Shown piece by piece: positions 33,462-44,666 of a stretch of 64,000 nucleotides of DNA. The first letter of the stretch is position 1. Every line of letters begins with the position of its first letter. A program made the position numbers and the translations under genes. The stretch is from Melastoma dodecandrum (lineage: Eukaryota > Streptophyta > Magnoliopsida > Myrtales > Melastomataceae): NCBI GenBank assembly GCA_029817715.1, contig JARUPY010000607.1, positions 1,488,001-1,552,000 of the forward strand, written 5' to 3'. The notes under the pieces were generated by a model that worked only from the letters and a program-made list of their open reading frames with translations, was not told where the DNA came from and ran no database searches.

Positions 33462-35000
33462 ATGCGACGTAGCCGAAGTGCTAATTCCTTGGAGTATAAC
33501 CCCGAGATCGAGCGGACGTGTCGTGCTCTAAGGAAAGAAGCAAAGCTTAGAAAACAAGAAAAGATGGCTCTTGAAAATAGAGACATGGAGAATCATAAGG
33601 CACTTGGAGACTATGCAATTCCATCCGTGGGTGATGTCCAGATAGGTATTCGAAGACCCGCAATAGCAGCAAATAATTTTGAGATCAAGCCGGCCATCAT
33701 CCAACTGGTGCAGAATCAATGTCAATTTGGTGGAAATGTCAGCGATGAGCCGAATGCTCATATTGCGAGTTTTCTCGAGATCTGCGATACGTTTAAGAGC
33801 AATGGTGTGCCCGATGACGCGATCCGACTGAGATTGTTCCCGTTCAGCTTACGGGACAAAGCGAATGCGTGGTTATATTCTCTCACGCCAGGTTCAATTA
33901 CGACATGGGATGACTTAGCTCGAGAGTTCCTCACCAAGTTCTTTCCACCCATGAAGACGGTGAAGTTGAGGCGAGATATTACTACTTTTATGCAACTCGA
34001 TGGGGAGAGCTTGTACGAAGCATGGGAGCGATATAAGGAATCACTCCGGAAGTGTCCACACCACGGCCTTCCGAAGTGGCTGATTGTGCAGACATTTTAT
34101 AACGGATTGCTACCTACAGTTCGGACATCGATTGACGCAGCAGCTGGTGGAGCATTAATGGCAAAACCAACCGATGAGGCGTACACTTTGCTGGAAAATA
34201 TGGCGATCAACACCTACCAATGGGGCAATGAACGAGGACAGATGAGACAACAAGGCATGATGAATGTGGATTCGCTGACAAATATAAATACCAAGATTGA
34301 TGCTCTCACAAAGATTATGCAAGGGCAACTGAAGATGAATGTTATGAGTTGCGAGGTCTGCGGAGGAGAACACAACTCTGGTGAATGTGTGGAGACGGCA
34401 AATTATATGGGTAACTTCAATCGAGGGGCAGGTAATCCATTTTCTAATACTTACAATGCAGGTTGGAGAAACCATCCCAATTTTTCTTGGAGAGAGACAC
34501 AACAACATGGACAGCCTGCTGGACCAAGCTCAAACATGCACATGAAGCAAAATTTTGAGCCTCCGGGGTTTCAACAACAGCCACAACAAGTTGCAAAGGA
34601 AAAGGTAAGCATTGATGGCATGTTACAATTGATTTCTTTACAAAACTCTTCTATAAAAAGTCTTGAAGCATCGATGAGGACCATGGAGAACCAGATGGGT
34701 CAACTTGCATATGCGATCGCCTCGAGGCCACCGGGAAACTTAGCGAGTGACACCGAGATCAATCTAAGGTCAAAGGAACAATGTAAGGCAATGAACCTCA
34801 GAACCAGAAAGGTAATCAACGAATATATTGGTTCCTCAAGCCAAAAAAACAAGGCGTCGTTTGAGGAGGAACTCGGATAAGGGGACATCAAGCAATCTGT
34901 AGATGAAAGAAGTGCATCTGAGCAAAATCTTCCCGAGGTTTCTCCTTCAGAAAATATACCCCACAAGGTGATAGATGATCTCAATGAAGGACAAGAAGAT
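33462..35000 (+). pseudogene. Athila gag (copy 2), truncated
   Basis: Collinear and nearly identical to the gag at 25408. It lacks one Gln codon (LRKQEKM against LRKQQEKM), and it gains a TAA at 34878-34880 where copy 1 has CAA (EELG-stop against EELGQGD). Homology continues past the stop to about 35000 (copy 1 position about 26948), then jumps to tail sequence. About 4.5 kb of pol is therefore deleted. Confidence 0.8.
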
Positions 35001-35265
35001 TGTCATATTTTATCTTTTCGAGCATTCCAGCGTTCAAGCTCTCTTTGTGCTTTTGCATTCTTGCTCACTTTCGAAAGCATCGTCGATGGCAACCGTAAGT
35101 GCTTCCGTTTAAGGCTACACATCCGCTGTCTTCCCCCTTCTCTTCTTTCATTTCATACGGCGATCATACATTTCAACGAATCCTCCGGGCACCGGCTCTC
35201 TGAAGTGACAGAGATTTCCGACGTGTTTGGATCCGGCTTGTCCGTGGTCACTTCCGGAACGAACA

Positions 35266-36279
35266 AACTGAAGAGATGGAAATGACGTGGATTGGGACCA
35301 GCTGCACTGGTATGGCTTTGCTGAGGGGCGAATATCGGAGCAGCAGCAACAATCGGACGAGGATGAGGAAAATTCTCCCGCGGAGGAATGGATGCCGCCA
35401 GACCGATGCTTTGATTGAATGACCTGAAAGTTCTGGCTTTTGGTGTCTCTGAGTGTATTATTGATTGAAAAATTACTAATTCGTGTACGAAACTCCCAGA
35501 CAATTTCGTTAGCATCTTCTTACAGATCTGGAGTCCACATCTTCAAGTTCTATCCGGGGCAATGACTTTGAAATACTGGGCTTTTGATGGACACCTGGTG
35601 AAAGTTGACCACACAAGATTCCTTCGATCAAGAATCGAAACCTCAAACAAACACGCCCTTGTTTCGAATTTTTCTTTTTTTTAAAAAAAAAATCATGGGT
35701 CTTTTGGGACCTTTCTGACCCACTTTGGTCAAGCATTCCCTCAACCAACCACTGAACCCTTACCCATCACCACATAAGAAGTCAAAATCTTTTCACAGGA
35801 AAGATTGATAAGTTTTAGTTAAAAGGACAAGAGATGAATGAAGGTGTCTAGTTCCAAACAACGAATGGCACATCATATCATATGAAAGGAGATTCATATC
35901 TGATTATCTCGCACCCTAAACGCGTCTATGTAATAAATTTCTTGGCTCCACCACCTATGAGATTTATTCCGGTGGAATAACTCCTCTCGATTCACGTCAA
36001 CTTAGGAAGCTTCCCAGCGCCAGCCACACAATGAGACCATTCCATTCCCACAAATTCAAAACGGAACACGCTCGCCACAACTGAATACGTCGGCCCCACC
36101 TTGTAATAAAAACACAGCCTGCCGCCCCTTGTCGGAAAATCAGTACCCCCCCCCCCGGTGTTTCCTTTTCTTTTGCCCTTTTAATACCAGATTCGTTTCT
36201 TCCGCCCCGGTTCGACCGATTGTGGATTGATTTTTGGGCTAAAGATCTCATCTTTCCTTCTTGGGTTGTTCCGACACGA
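35266..36279. other. Region between Athila array and RHY1A-like gene
   Basis: No gene is confidently supported. The minus frame 35153-35515 is open for 120 codons but partly overlaps the repeated tail and matches nothing I know. The last 150 bases before 36280 should be the promoter/5' UTR of the RING gene. Confidence 0.45.
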
Positions 36280-37110
36280 ATGGCTGGGATGTTGCCAGGG
36301 GTGGAATGCGCTCGGAGGCGGCGGATCCACCAGGGCGGTTCCGGGACGTCGTATGATCCACAGTCCACCGCGGCCTGTGGATGGACGCGCCGTCCCTACT
36401 TCAGCCTCTTCACCAGCAGCCACGAGATGCATCACGGCTCCGCCGGCGCGGTGGTAATAAAATAAACAAACTTTCATTTCGAAAAGCTTTCGCGTTTCCT
36501 GGATTCGGGATTTTCTGGGTTGCTGACTTTTGGGTTGTTGGGCGAGTTGCGGCAGAGGCACGCGGGGGGAGGTGGAGGAGGAGGAGGAGGAGGATACAGT
36601 GATAATTTGAATCTGGGGGGAGCTGCCAGAGAAGCCAAGGAGAGATTGGATATGAAGCTGAGATCCCAGTTGAAATCTGAATTCGGGAGGTTTGCTCAAA
36701 TTCATTCATCATTCGTCATCGTCACTTGGTTGGCTGGCTTTATCACTTTTTTGCGAGTTCTGACGGAGTTGTGATATACCAGGTGGGGTTACGTGGGAAA
36801 CGGGCAAAGCTCGATGCGTGCAGCGGTCGCCCCGAGGAACCTGCAGACGGAGGTGTTGGGGACGAGCAAGGAGGGAGGAGGGGGTTCCTTGAGGATGTTG
36901 AATTGGGGAAGGATGAAGTGGAGGTCGACGGAGCAGGAGGAATGTGCGGTATGCCTGGAGAGGTTTAGGATTGAGGAGAATCTGATGAACCTTCAGTGCG
37001 GTCACAGGTTCCACACCAGGTGCCTCGTCCCCTGGCTCGAGTCCAACTCCCACTGCCCTTGCTGTAGGATGGATGTCTCCCTACCTTCACCCTCACCGTC
37101 TCCTGTGTGA
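36280..37110 (+). CDS. RHY1A: RING-H2 E3 ubiquitin ligase, RHY1A-like
   Basis: Three exons: 36280-36453, 36556-36689 and 36783-37110, giving 211 residues. The start MAGMLPGVECARRRR is the conserved N terminus of plant RHY1A proteins, so the ATG at 36280 is preferred over the in-frame codon at 36220. The middle segment has a poly-Gly run (from about residue 61) and REAKERLDMKLRSQ. The RING-H2 domain (about 157-197) reads CAVCLERF, then CGHRFHTRCLVPWLESNSHCPCC, with all eight ligands in C3H2C3 order and the Trp contacting E2. Expected activity is ubiquitin transfer, with substrate unknown. Introns are about 100 nt. No membrane span is seen. Confidence 0.9.
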
Positions 37111-37899
37111 TATAACCTCAAAAGAACCCTTTTGTGTCAAAAGTTAAGGAAAGATCTCGTTGGACTCTTCTCCTTTGGTCGAATGAATGTCCTTTTGTTC
37201 TCATGTTGAGTGATTGTAGAATTGAACTGAACATTCCTTAGAACAAGAACCGGGAAAGGTAAGGGCGGCGGTGGTAAAAGAACCAAGAACGACAGTGATT
37301 ACAGCTTAGAAATCTGGCAACAACCTGTTCTGCTTGCATTATTATTATCTCTTGGAGGGACAGTACCAATCAATAATTGCAAAAGAAAAAAGGAAAAATG
37401 ATTCCGATGAGACCTTTCCCCCTCCTTTTGATTTGGACCCTGAAGATAAGTGTCGACTTTTGTGATAATGCTGGGATTATTGCAGTTGCAAGTGAAGCAC
37501 TGAGCTTTGTCTGCCCCCACCCCCACGTACTACGAGTGAATGACAAGACACATTTGGAGTGATAATGATTCACTTGTAAGAATCCCTTTTATTCGCCTTT
37601 TCTGGTACTGGGCTAGAATCACTCCGAGACCACGGCCCGTTGGGCCCGGCGAATAAAGGTGGGGGGGTGGATTCCCAATACGACATCGTATTCACTGACC
37701 TCCTAACGAGATCTGCAACGGATAGTTATTCAAAAAGTGAACGTTCACCCGCGTTCAGAATCACCACCCCCTGCCCTGTCCTGACAAAAGTATTTTGTAA
37801 CTGTTTTTCTTACTATCTTTTCTTCTCCCGAACGATCTCAACAGGAAGAAGTACTGAGGAGTGAATCCGACTGTAGCTCTCGCGGTCACTTTGGCTGAG
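37111..37899. other. Intergenic: RHY1A 3' UTR and upstream region of the next gene
   Basis: No additional gene is supported. Short frames here (for example 37377-37562) lack recognisable protein. The pyrimidine-rich stretch 37790-37850 precedes the next coding start. Confidence 0.5.
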
Positions 37900-39801
37900 A
37901 TGGGTCACAATTACACCCCGGCGTACTACTCAACCCTCCAAGACTCGATCGCGTCACTCTGTAAGACCATACTCCCTTTCTCCTTCAAGAAACGAAGGCT
38001 GCCTGCCGCTGAGCATAGGCTTGCGCAGCTCCAGTCCGATAACCTCAAGTGGCAGCAAGATTCCTTCCACCGTATGCTCCATTTGATGGGCCTCCAGAAA
38101 GAAGGGATCTCGTCGGAGGGTGAAGTTTCTGCTTTCAGGACGCATTTGTTGGACACCCTGATCGCCGCGCCTGCTCATCACGAGCCCCCCGCCGTGCTTC
38201 GCGATAAGTTGCTCTTCTTGCAGGTCAGCTCTTTGTTATGCGATCTTCCCTTTTTTCCTTCAGCTTTCTCTGGAAGGTGCTGGCGATTTCGATATCATGA
38301 ACAGCCTGGTGATGTTTGCTATAATCGAATGTTAGGAGTTGTTTTACACAAAATGCATTTCGGTGGAGCAGTATCATTCTTCGAAAAGGCCGTTACTGCA
38401 TAGGCTGGCCGTTCAAGGAGTGGAGATTGACGTAAAAGATGTTATAGTTGTGGGGCCGAAAGAAACGAAGGAGAGTACTCGTGAGGAATGGTGCGATATA
38501 GACTTGAAGGATGAGACTTGTCCGAACAATAAGGAGAAGTCGGATCCGAAGAACGAATCTAAGGAGAACTCCACGATGAAGCCCATCAAAGGAGCGATCT
38601 CTTCCCTTAAACCAGGGAAGCACAAATCAGAGAAGAGCGTATTCGGTCGGATCTCACAAGACATAAGCTCGCAGTGCTCGGAGAACCCTTTTTGGGATGC
38701 TCAATCAAAGGAGAGACAAGGCGAAACACAGTCCATCTTGATGGCTGAAAGCTTCCCCGTGAATCCCTCGAATGGAAACAATGAAAGCAGCAATGGTGAG
38801 CATAAGAGAAGGCCTTTTAGGACTGTCTTTCATAGAGAACAGAATGGCCCTGCCAATAGCAACGAGAACGAGGAGAGAGAGATGAAATCGGCAAAGAAGC
38901 AGTGGGGTCTCGACGGGTTGAAGAAGTGGAAGAGAACCTGTTCGGACAAAGGTACCGCCCCACTCTCGTTGAGCGATGGATCATGCAGGGAAGCTTATTC
39001 AAGCATCGGGGAGGGGCCTGATATCAAGCAGATCAAGATGAAGCTGCACCCTGACGGTGCGCCATCCGACTTCTTCGTCGACAAGGTACACATTTGTGTG
39101 CTTACAAAATCTAAGCGACTGGAGACCAAAATCTGGGGAAAGTTTGTGACGATGATTGCTGCAATATTCTCAGGTGTTGGGACAAAACATAAAGAAGGAG
39201 CTGTCCAGAATCCAGACAGAGCTCTGTAATAAGAATCCCAATCTCAAGTTCTCGTAAGCACAAGCGTGGTTTCTACATTTCCTGTTTAAGGGCTCTCCGT
39301 TTATATCGAATCAATTCTTTCTTGTCTAAAAGGAACGAACAGATTGAAACCATCTCAACCAAGCTTCCGGTGGATAAGGCTGATCTGAAGAACTTCTTCC
39401 CAAGGTGAAAGAAACACAATTCCCTCTGATTCTCTAGTTAATGGCGCGATTGATTAGTTTATCTTTGATACTCGTTGAGTAATCTTTTCTAACGTTACAA
39501 TACAAGGACCTGGTGTGATCAATATGGAGATCTCGTCCTCGACGTGGTGAAGAAGGAATTCAAGGACCATGTAGGGGAAATGGAGAAGCTGCGAAGTGTC
39601 ACAAAAGACAGCCAGAATTCTGTGAGGTGGACAACATCTGATCGCAGCTGCATCCAAAACGACCAGAATCAACACCCTAATCTCTTCGCAAAGAAGGATT
39701 GCCAGTATCCACAGCATCAGCAGGGAAAATCCAACCACCGTGTTCAGGAATCGTACAACAAGTCGTTTGGTGAAAATCCCTTCTACAACTTGAGGGTCTA
39801 A
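37900..39801 (+). CDS. Plant-specific protein resembling the AT1G12330 family
   Basis: Five exons: 37900-38223, 38336-39085, 39174-39253, 39333-39404 and 39507-39801, giving 506 residues. The conserved N-terminal region (MGHNYTPAYYSTLQDSIASL, FKKRRLPAAEHRLAQLQSD, ISSEGEVSAFRTHLLDTLIA, KCISVEQYHSSKRPLLHRLA) belongs to an uncharacterised plant family. My best recollection is AT1G12330, labelled cyclin-dependent kinase-like, but no kinase motifs are visible here. The middle (about 170-350) is charged and low-complexity with Ser/Lys/Glu. The C-terminal part has a helical stretch (IKKELSRIQTELCNKNPNLKF) followed by LPVDKADLKNFFPR and TWCDQYGDLVLDVVKKEFKD. The upstream GTG at 37861 is not used as a start, since homology begins at MGHNY. 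Confidence 0.8.
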
Positions 39802-40085
39802 GATTATATAGATTTGGTATTATTCTCAGCGATGCTCTTGAAGAAGCCTGTTCTTCTGAGATCCACCTACAGGTGTATGGATAAGAAAGACTAAATATTT
39901 ACAAAGTTCACGCGAATCGATGACGCCACGTAGCAGATGTTTATGGATATCGAAGTCCTTAGATGGGCTCCAACCCACGACTGATGGTCATATTCTGAAA
40001 AGCTCCAATGTGATCATAACGGGCGATCATTGTTCCGAAATATGAGTTTGACTGGCAGCTGGGTAGTTTATCTTACATTTATCCC

Positions 40086-40280
40086 TTTGTGAAGTTAACT
40101 CCTCGGTCGACGACTACAAAAGGGAAGAGGGTAACCCAAAAGGTAAAGATGCATCACCCACCTCCGCCAGAACATGGCCCTCCGCATCCTGAGCTGCCTC
40201 CGCCCCACGGTCATCCCCATCCACCCCCACCTGGTCCCCCCAAACCTCACAAACCTCCCCTGCCGCACCATTATGCATGA
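40086..40280 (+). CDS. Possible His/Pro-rich small protein or last exon
   Basis: A frame of about 64 codons ends at 40280. Its last 43 residues are almost only His, Pro, Gly, Leu and Glu (for example HHPPPPEHGPPHPELPPPHG). Such composition occurs in hydroxyproline-rich cell wall and metal-binding peptides. An AATAAA-like signal (AAATAAATTG near 40385) and a T/A-rich 3' flank follow. A signal peptide is absent from this frame, so if real it is probably a terminal exon whose upstream part I cannot place. Confidence 0.3.
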   Translation, partial: FVKLTPRSTTTKGKRVTQKVKMHHPPPPEHGPPHPELPPPHGHPHPPPPGPPKPHKPPLPHHYA

Positions 40281-43200
40281 CAATCCTATCTACTACCCAT
40301 CTGGTGCTGCGTAAAAGGTTTACTATTGCGTTATCTTCTCATGTTTTTAAAAGGGTAACGATTTCATGGCATCGTTACCGGGCAAATAAATTGAGTTGGC
40401 ATCTTTACAACAAATCCATGTTATGTATATGCCCAACTGGGTTGTAATGAATGAAGCCGATCATTATGTAATATTTCCGGCAGTATGACGAAATATAAGC
40501 GCACTAGTTGAAACTTTTCGGAACACAGTCAGCTCAGACAACAACACTAGTTACCAAGTCACGCAGTTGATTTCATTTTCGATTCATAGAACCACAATAG
40601 CCTTCAAGCACCCAGGGATGCTCACGAGGTTCGTCAACCTATTTGGAGATTCTGGGCAACATGCGCACAGTGTTTTCACCCTTCCTAGCAATCGGAAACC
40701 ATTAACTTCCCAAAACAAAATGCCTGGAGAAGATGACATATATTACAAACATCCTCCATTTTAATACGATTCAAGGGGCGGCACAGAGATCAGATGCTCT
40801 GCAATCTTGGTCCAGTTTTTCACAAGTAACACGACGGGGACTTACCTCGTACTTTGCCACGAAACGCAAGTGCATGGCACATGTAATGGGGGTGAAGAGA
40901 TGCCCTCGTGCGGCTCAATCCCTGACCAAACACCAACATCATCTTTTCGTTTAAAAAAAGAACCTCCTTGTCTTTACTCCCCCTTTCGACCACTACCAGC
41001 CATCCAACTCCAGATTTTTCCAACACCAGCCCAACATTTGGTTCCACTCCTTAATATATCAACCTTTCCTCGGTGATCTCACCGGTCTCAAATCCGTAAT
41101 TTCGAGCCCGGCCATCGAAACTGAAAGCGGCTGAAAGCAGAGCGACGTTGTCCTGAGAAACGAACTGAAATTTAGACGGTATCGATCATAACATATGCGA
41201 TCAGATCTCGTCGACCAGGCCACTAACTAAAAAAAAAAAAAAAAGAACTCTCTTCCCGAGACATTAACAAATAAAAACTGCGGTCGGGAAGTGGGCAAAA
41301 AGCAATCGATCCCCTTCTTCCATGAGGCTGATGAGGCTGAGGCTGAGGCTGAATTTATCTTTCTGACCAGAAACCTTTTTTCATGGCATATGGGGCATGT
41401 GCGGGGATGGATTCTCCATCTCCTCTGCCTGTCTTTGGGTTATTCCTACTTTTGGGAAGAGAGGGGAGTTGGTGCTTCGAGCAGAGAGAGGGAGGTTTTT
41501 GGTCCGGAGATTGCATTTGCACGTGGGACATCACCCATACATTCGATTGGTCGGCTGGTTCACTCCCCTGATCAAAATCTACTACTATTACAAAAAAAAA
41601 AAAATAGTAACAAAATCTCTAATTAAATTAATGGGGAGGTTGTGGGTTATATTGTATAGATTCAATGAGCTTTGTTACTTTATATAGTCAAGTAAATTAT
41701 TTTACGGTCTAACTCATATTTCTTAAATTAATGTTAATAATTCGTTGTTAACGAGTATTCTTAAAAAAAAAACTAAAAAATTGAAAAATTCTAAATTCAA
41801 TAGCATGTGCATGCAAAAATATGACGAACCTTGACAAGTAAATGAAACTCGAGATCATCGTGAGAATGAGATTAATCTAAACGAATTGAATTCACTTAAA
41901 TAGATTTTGGGTACAGCGTGTTCACCCACCAAATACATAGTCAAATCGAGTACTGATCTTGGTAACCTCAATTTATCGGGCACGACACCCGATGCATAGC
42001 AATCCCCCCTCTCCCCCTTAAAATTGGCGTGTCGCTCGATTGTTTCTTCGTAACGAAAAGACCCAATAATTGTTGTTAGCTAACAACGCACCACACACAG
42101 TTATTTTCCCCATGCGTTTGGATGGAGTGGTTGAGTCTTAATTCACACAAACCCCCCCCTAAAACCAGGAGGGGAGTTCCTGTTCATGTTCTTCCTTTTC
42201 CTCGTACGCTGTCCTTCCTGCGGCAAAGCCTTTGATCCCTCCCATCACCCACTTTTCTTTTCCTTTGTTTTGTTCGAACCAAAGCATCTTGGAAGTGGGG
42301 CGATCTTATTTCAGCCGATCACGAGTTTGAACCCATAATCACGACATCGGCCATATACCGCATTCATTTTCTTCGTTGATGACAGTGAAGTTGTTGGAGC
42401 CTTGTAGGGCTTGTTTGGAGTCTTTTTTTCACTTCATAATTGTACTGCGAGTAATCCATCCTAGTTGCTACATAACCTCGAGAAAAAACCCCGGTCGCGG
42501 CGCACATGGATACAGAAGGAAATGAATTTAGAGCTGAGTTCATCGAACGTGGCCAAATACCTTGCCAGTAATGAACATGATTCATGGTTTTATGAAAGCA
42601 ATTTCTGTCCTTAGAGTTTAAGACTAAGATGCATGACAAATAAGGTCGTCCTCCTCATCATCGTTCGCCAAAATTCCGAAAGGAGACAACAACATGAGAG
42701 AGACCAACATGTGCTTTTCTTTTTTTCCTTTCCATTTCCCGGTCGTGTTTATTGACTTTAATCGATCCAAAACAAAAAGGGAATGAAAAGGAGAAAGAAA
42801 AGAATAGATCGGGGGAGGGGGGGGGGGGTGGTTTGGTAGGGGTGCTCCATAGTCAACATCATATCATTCCTTTCTGATACGATCGCCCTTGGAAAATCAC
42901 GATTGCCATGTTTTTAGCTGGCGGAGGCAAGAATTTGCCCTAGAATTGTTTTTCCAAAATCTTGAACGACACAACAAAAGAAAAAATGGAAAAAAAGAAA
43001 AAAGATGGCGCAGCCTCTTCAAGGTGGAGTTTTCTTCTTTTTTAAATTGAGAGGCTCGCTAACCAAAGCTTGATTAAATTAAAATTTAAACAAGGGTTTT
43101 TCTTTGTTTATTGTACTTGGTGAAAATTGGTGGGGGACACCCCAAGAACACCGCCCACGTTCCACTTCCACACCACCCTTTGGATTATATCTTTTACTCG

Positions 43201-43360
43201 CACCACAATGTTTATTTCAATTGAATAATGAATGAATGAATATACTCTCTCTATTCGTATATCAATAAATATTATGTGCCCATCAATCAATACAGGAATA
43301 AATGGTATGCCGCATTTATAAGAATACCCTTTTGGTGCAAAGTTCCTTTAAAAAAAAATT
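40281..43360. other. Long intergenic region upstream of the PLATZ gene
   Basis: No gene is supported. Features seen are an AGGCTG hexamer run (about 41322-41352), A- and G-runs (41228-41243, 42815-42830) and scattered open frames without protein similarity. An A/T-rich patch lies at 41600-41830. Confidence 0.5.
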
Positions 43361-43484
43361 GGTTCTCTCAAATCACCCCATTTTAAAAAAGGGTTAAAAT
43401 AAAAAAGGCAAATTAAAGAATAAAATTTTGGGTCTCTCAAGTCACCCCATTTTCAAAAAAGGGTTAAAATAAAAGGGCAAATTG
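43361..43484 (+). repeat. 70-bp direct repeat upstream of PLATZ
   Basis: GGTTCTCTCAAATCACCCCA (43361) and GGTCTCTCAAGTCACCCCAT (43431) each begin a unit continuing TTTT-AAAAAAGGGTTAAAATAAAA-GGCAAATT. The two units differ at only a few positions. They lie about 200-310 bases before the PLATZ start codon and so within its promoter. Confidence 0.7.
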
Positions 43485-43674
43485 GACATGGTTGTACAAA
43501 ACTTAGGCACAAACCCTATTTTTTTCTTTTATTTTTTGACATGTGAGGTGGATCTTTATCACACCCTCCTTAAATAGCCGTACTCAATCCTCCTAATCAC
43601 TTCCTCTACTTCCACACAGTTCCAGTCAAGTCTTTGATCTTTGGTTCGCTTCGATTGCCATCCCTAATTCTGTC

Positions 43675-44666
43675 ATGGTAAGTCCCCAATTCCGTTTCTT
43701 TGTGATATTCAATTCACATGCAGGCGCCGAGTATAATAAGGGTTGAGGCAATTTCTACCAGGGTATTCAGAAGCCCGCTTGGTTGGATGCCCTCTACGCC
43801 CAGAAGTTCTTCGCCGGCTGCTCCGCTCATGGGAACGCGAAGAAGAACGAGAAGAACGTTTTCTGCCTCGACTGCTGCACGAGCATTTGCCCCCACTGCA
43901 TCCCCTCCCATCGCCTCCACCGTCTCCTTCAAATTCGTCGGTATGTCTACCATGATGTCGTCAGACTGGAGGATCTCCAGAAACTCATCGACTGCTCCAA
44001 CGTTCAGGTAAAGATTTTCTTAGTATTTCTGCTTGAGTGTTTGTTTTATTTTTTACTTTGGTTGCCGACGTATCGCCAAATTCTTTCCTCAGGCGTACAC
44101 GATCAACAGTGCGAAGGTCGTCTTCATCAAGAAAAGGCCTCAGAACCGGCAATTCAAGGGGTCGGTGAGCTTCTGCACTTCGTGCGACCGTAGCCTCCAG
44201 GAACCCTTCATCCATTGCTCCTTGGGGTGCAAGGTATCGAATCCTGTTTAGGGTTACTCAAAACATCGAACTAGTGTGTAATTCGGTTTCTTTTTTCTTT
44301 TAAAAGGTGGATTACTTGCTGAAACACAAGAAGGACCTAACTCCGTACTTGAAGAAATGCAAGACCTTGCAACTCAGCCCCGACTTCTTGTACCCACAAG
44401 ACGTTGCCGACGACGACCACAACACGCTCAACTCGACGATCGTGGACTCGGACGAGCCCATGAGCGATTCCTCCGGGTCTACCGAGACCACGAGGCCCGA
44501 GGTGGCGTGTAAGAAGAGGAGCAGCGGGATCCACCGCGTGTGCGGCCGGTTCTTCACGAACAAGGTCGCGAGCAGTAACAACGTTGAGATATCCGTGACG
44601 GGTAACATGACAATCGGCGCGGCTAGATCTAGGAAGGGAATACCCCACAGATCTCCCTTTTGCTAG
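43675..44666 (+). CDS. PLATZ zinc-binding transcription factor
   Basis: Four coding exons: 43675-43677 (ATG only), 43762-44007, 44093-44233 and 44307-44666, giving 249 residues. The joined start reads MGIQKPAWLDALYAQKFF. Zinc-binding Cys/His follow: CSAHGNAKKNEKNVFCLDCC, ICPHCIPSHRLH (about 21-54), then RYVYHDVVRLEDLQKLIDCS and CTSCDRSLQEPFIHCSLGCK, which together are the PLATZ domain. The C terminus is Ser-rich and basic (KRSSGIHRVCGRF). PLATZ proteins bind A/T-rich DNA and usually repress transcription in the nucleus. A TTAAATAG TATA-like box is near 43570. All splice sites are GT-AG and in phase 0. Confidence 0.92.

Larger units (their letters stand above)
23512..35265 (+). mobile_element. 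Athila-type Ty3-Gypsy array: tail-LTR-internal-LTR-truncated internal
   Basis: In order on +: an orphan 3' internal tail (23512-23828), LTR1 (23829-about 25270), PBS-like CCGGGGACTAATTG, gag, protease, RT-RNase H, integrase, internal tail (31425-31881), LTR2 (31882-about 33325), a second PBS and gag, then a break near 35000 that joins to another copy of the tail (about 35040-35265). LTR starts are 8,053 bp apart. The RT context (RTITGWRVCMDYRKLNNLTKKD) and gag (SFLEICDTFKSNGV) are Athila-like. The last copy has no downstream LTR. Such order is expected from unequal recombination between tandem copies, followed by deletion. Confidence 0.85.
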
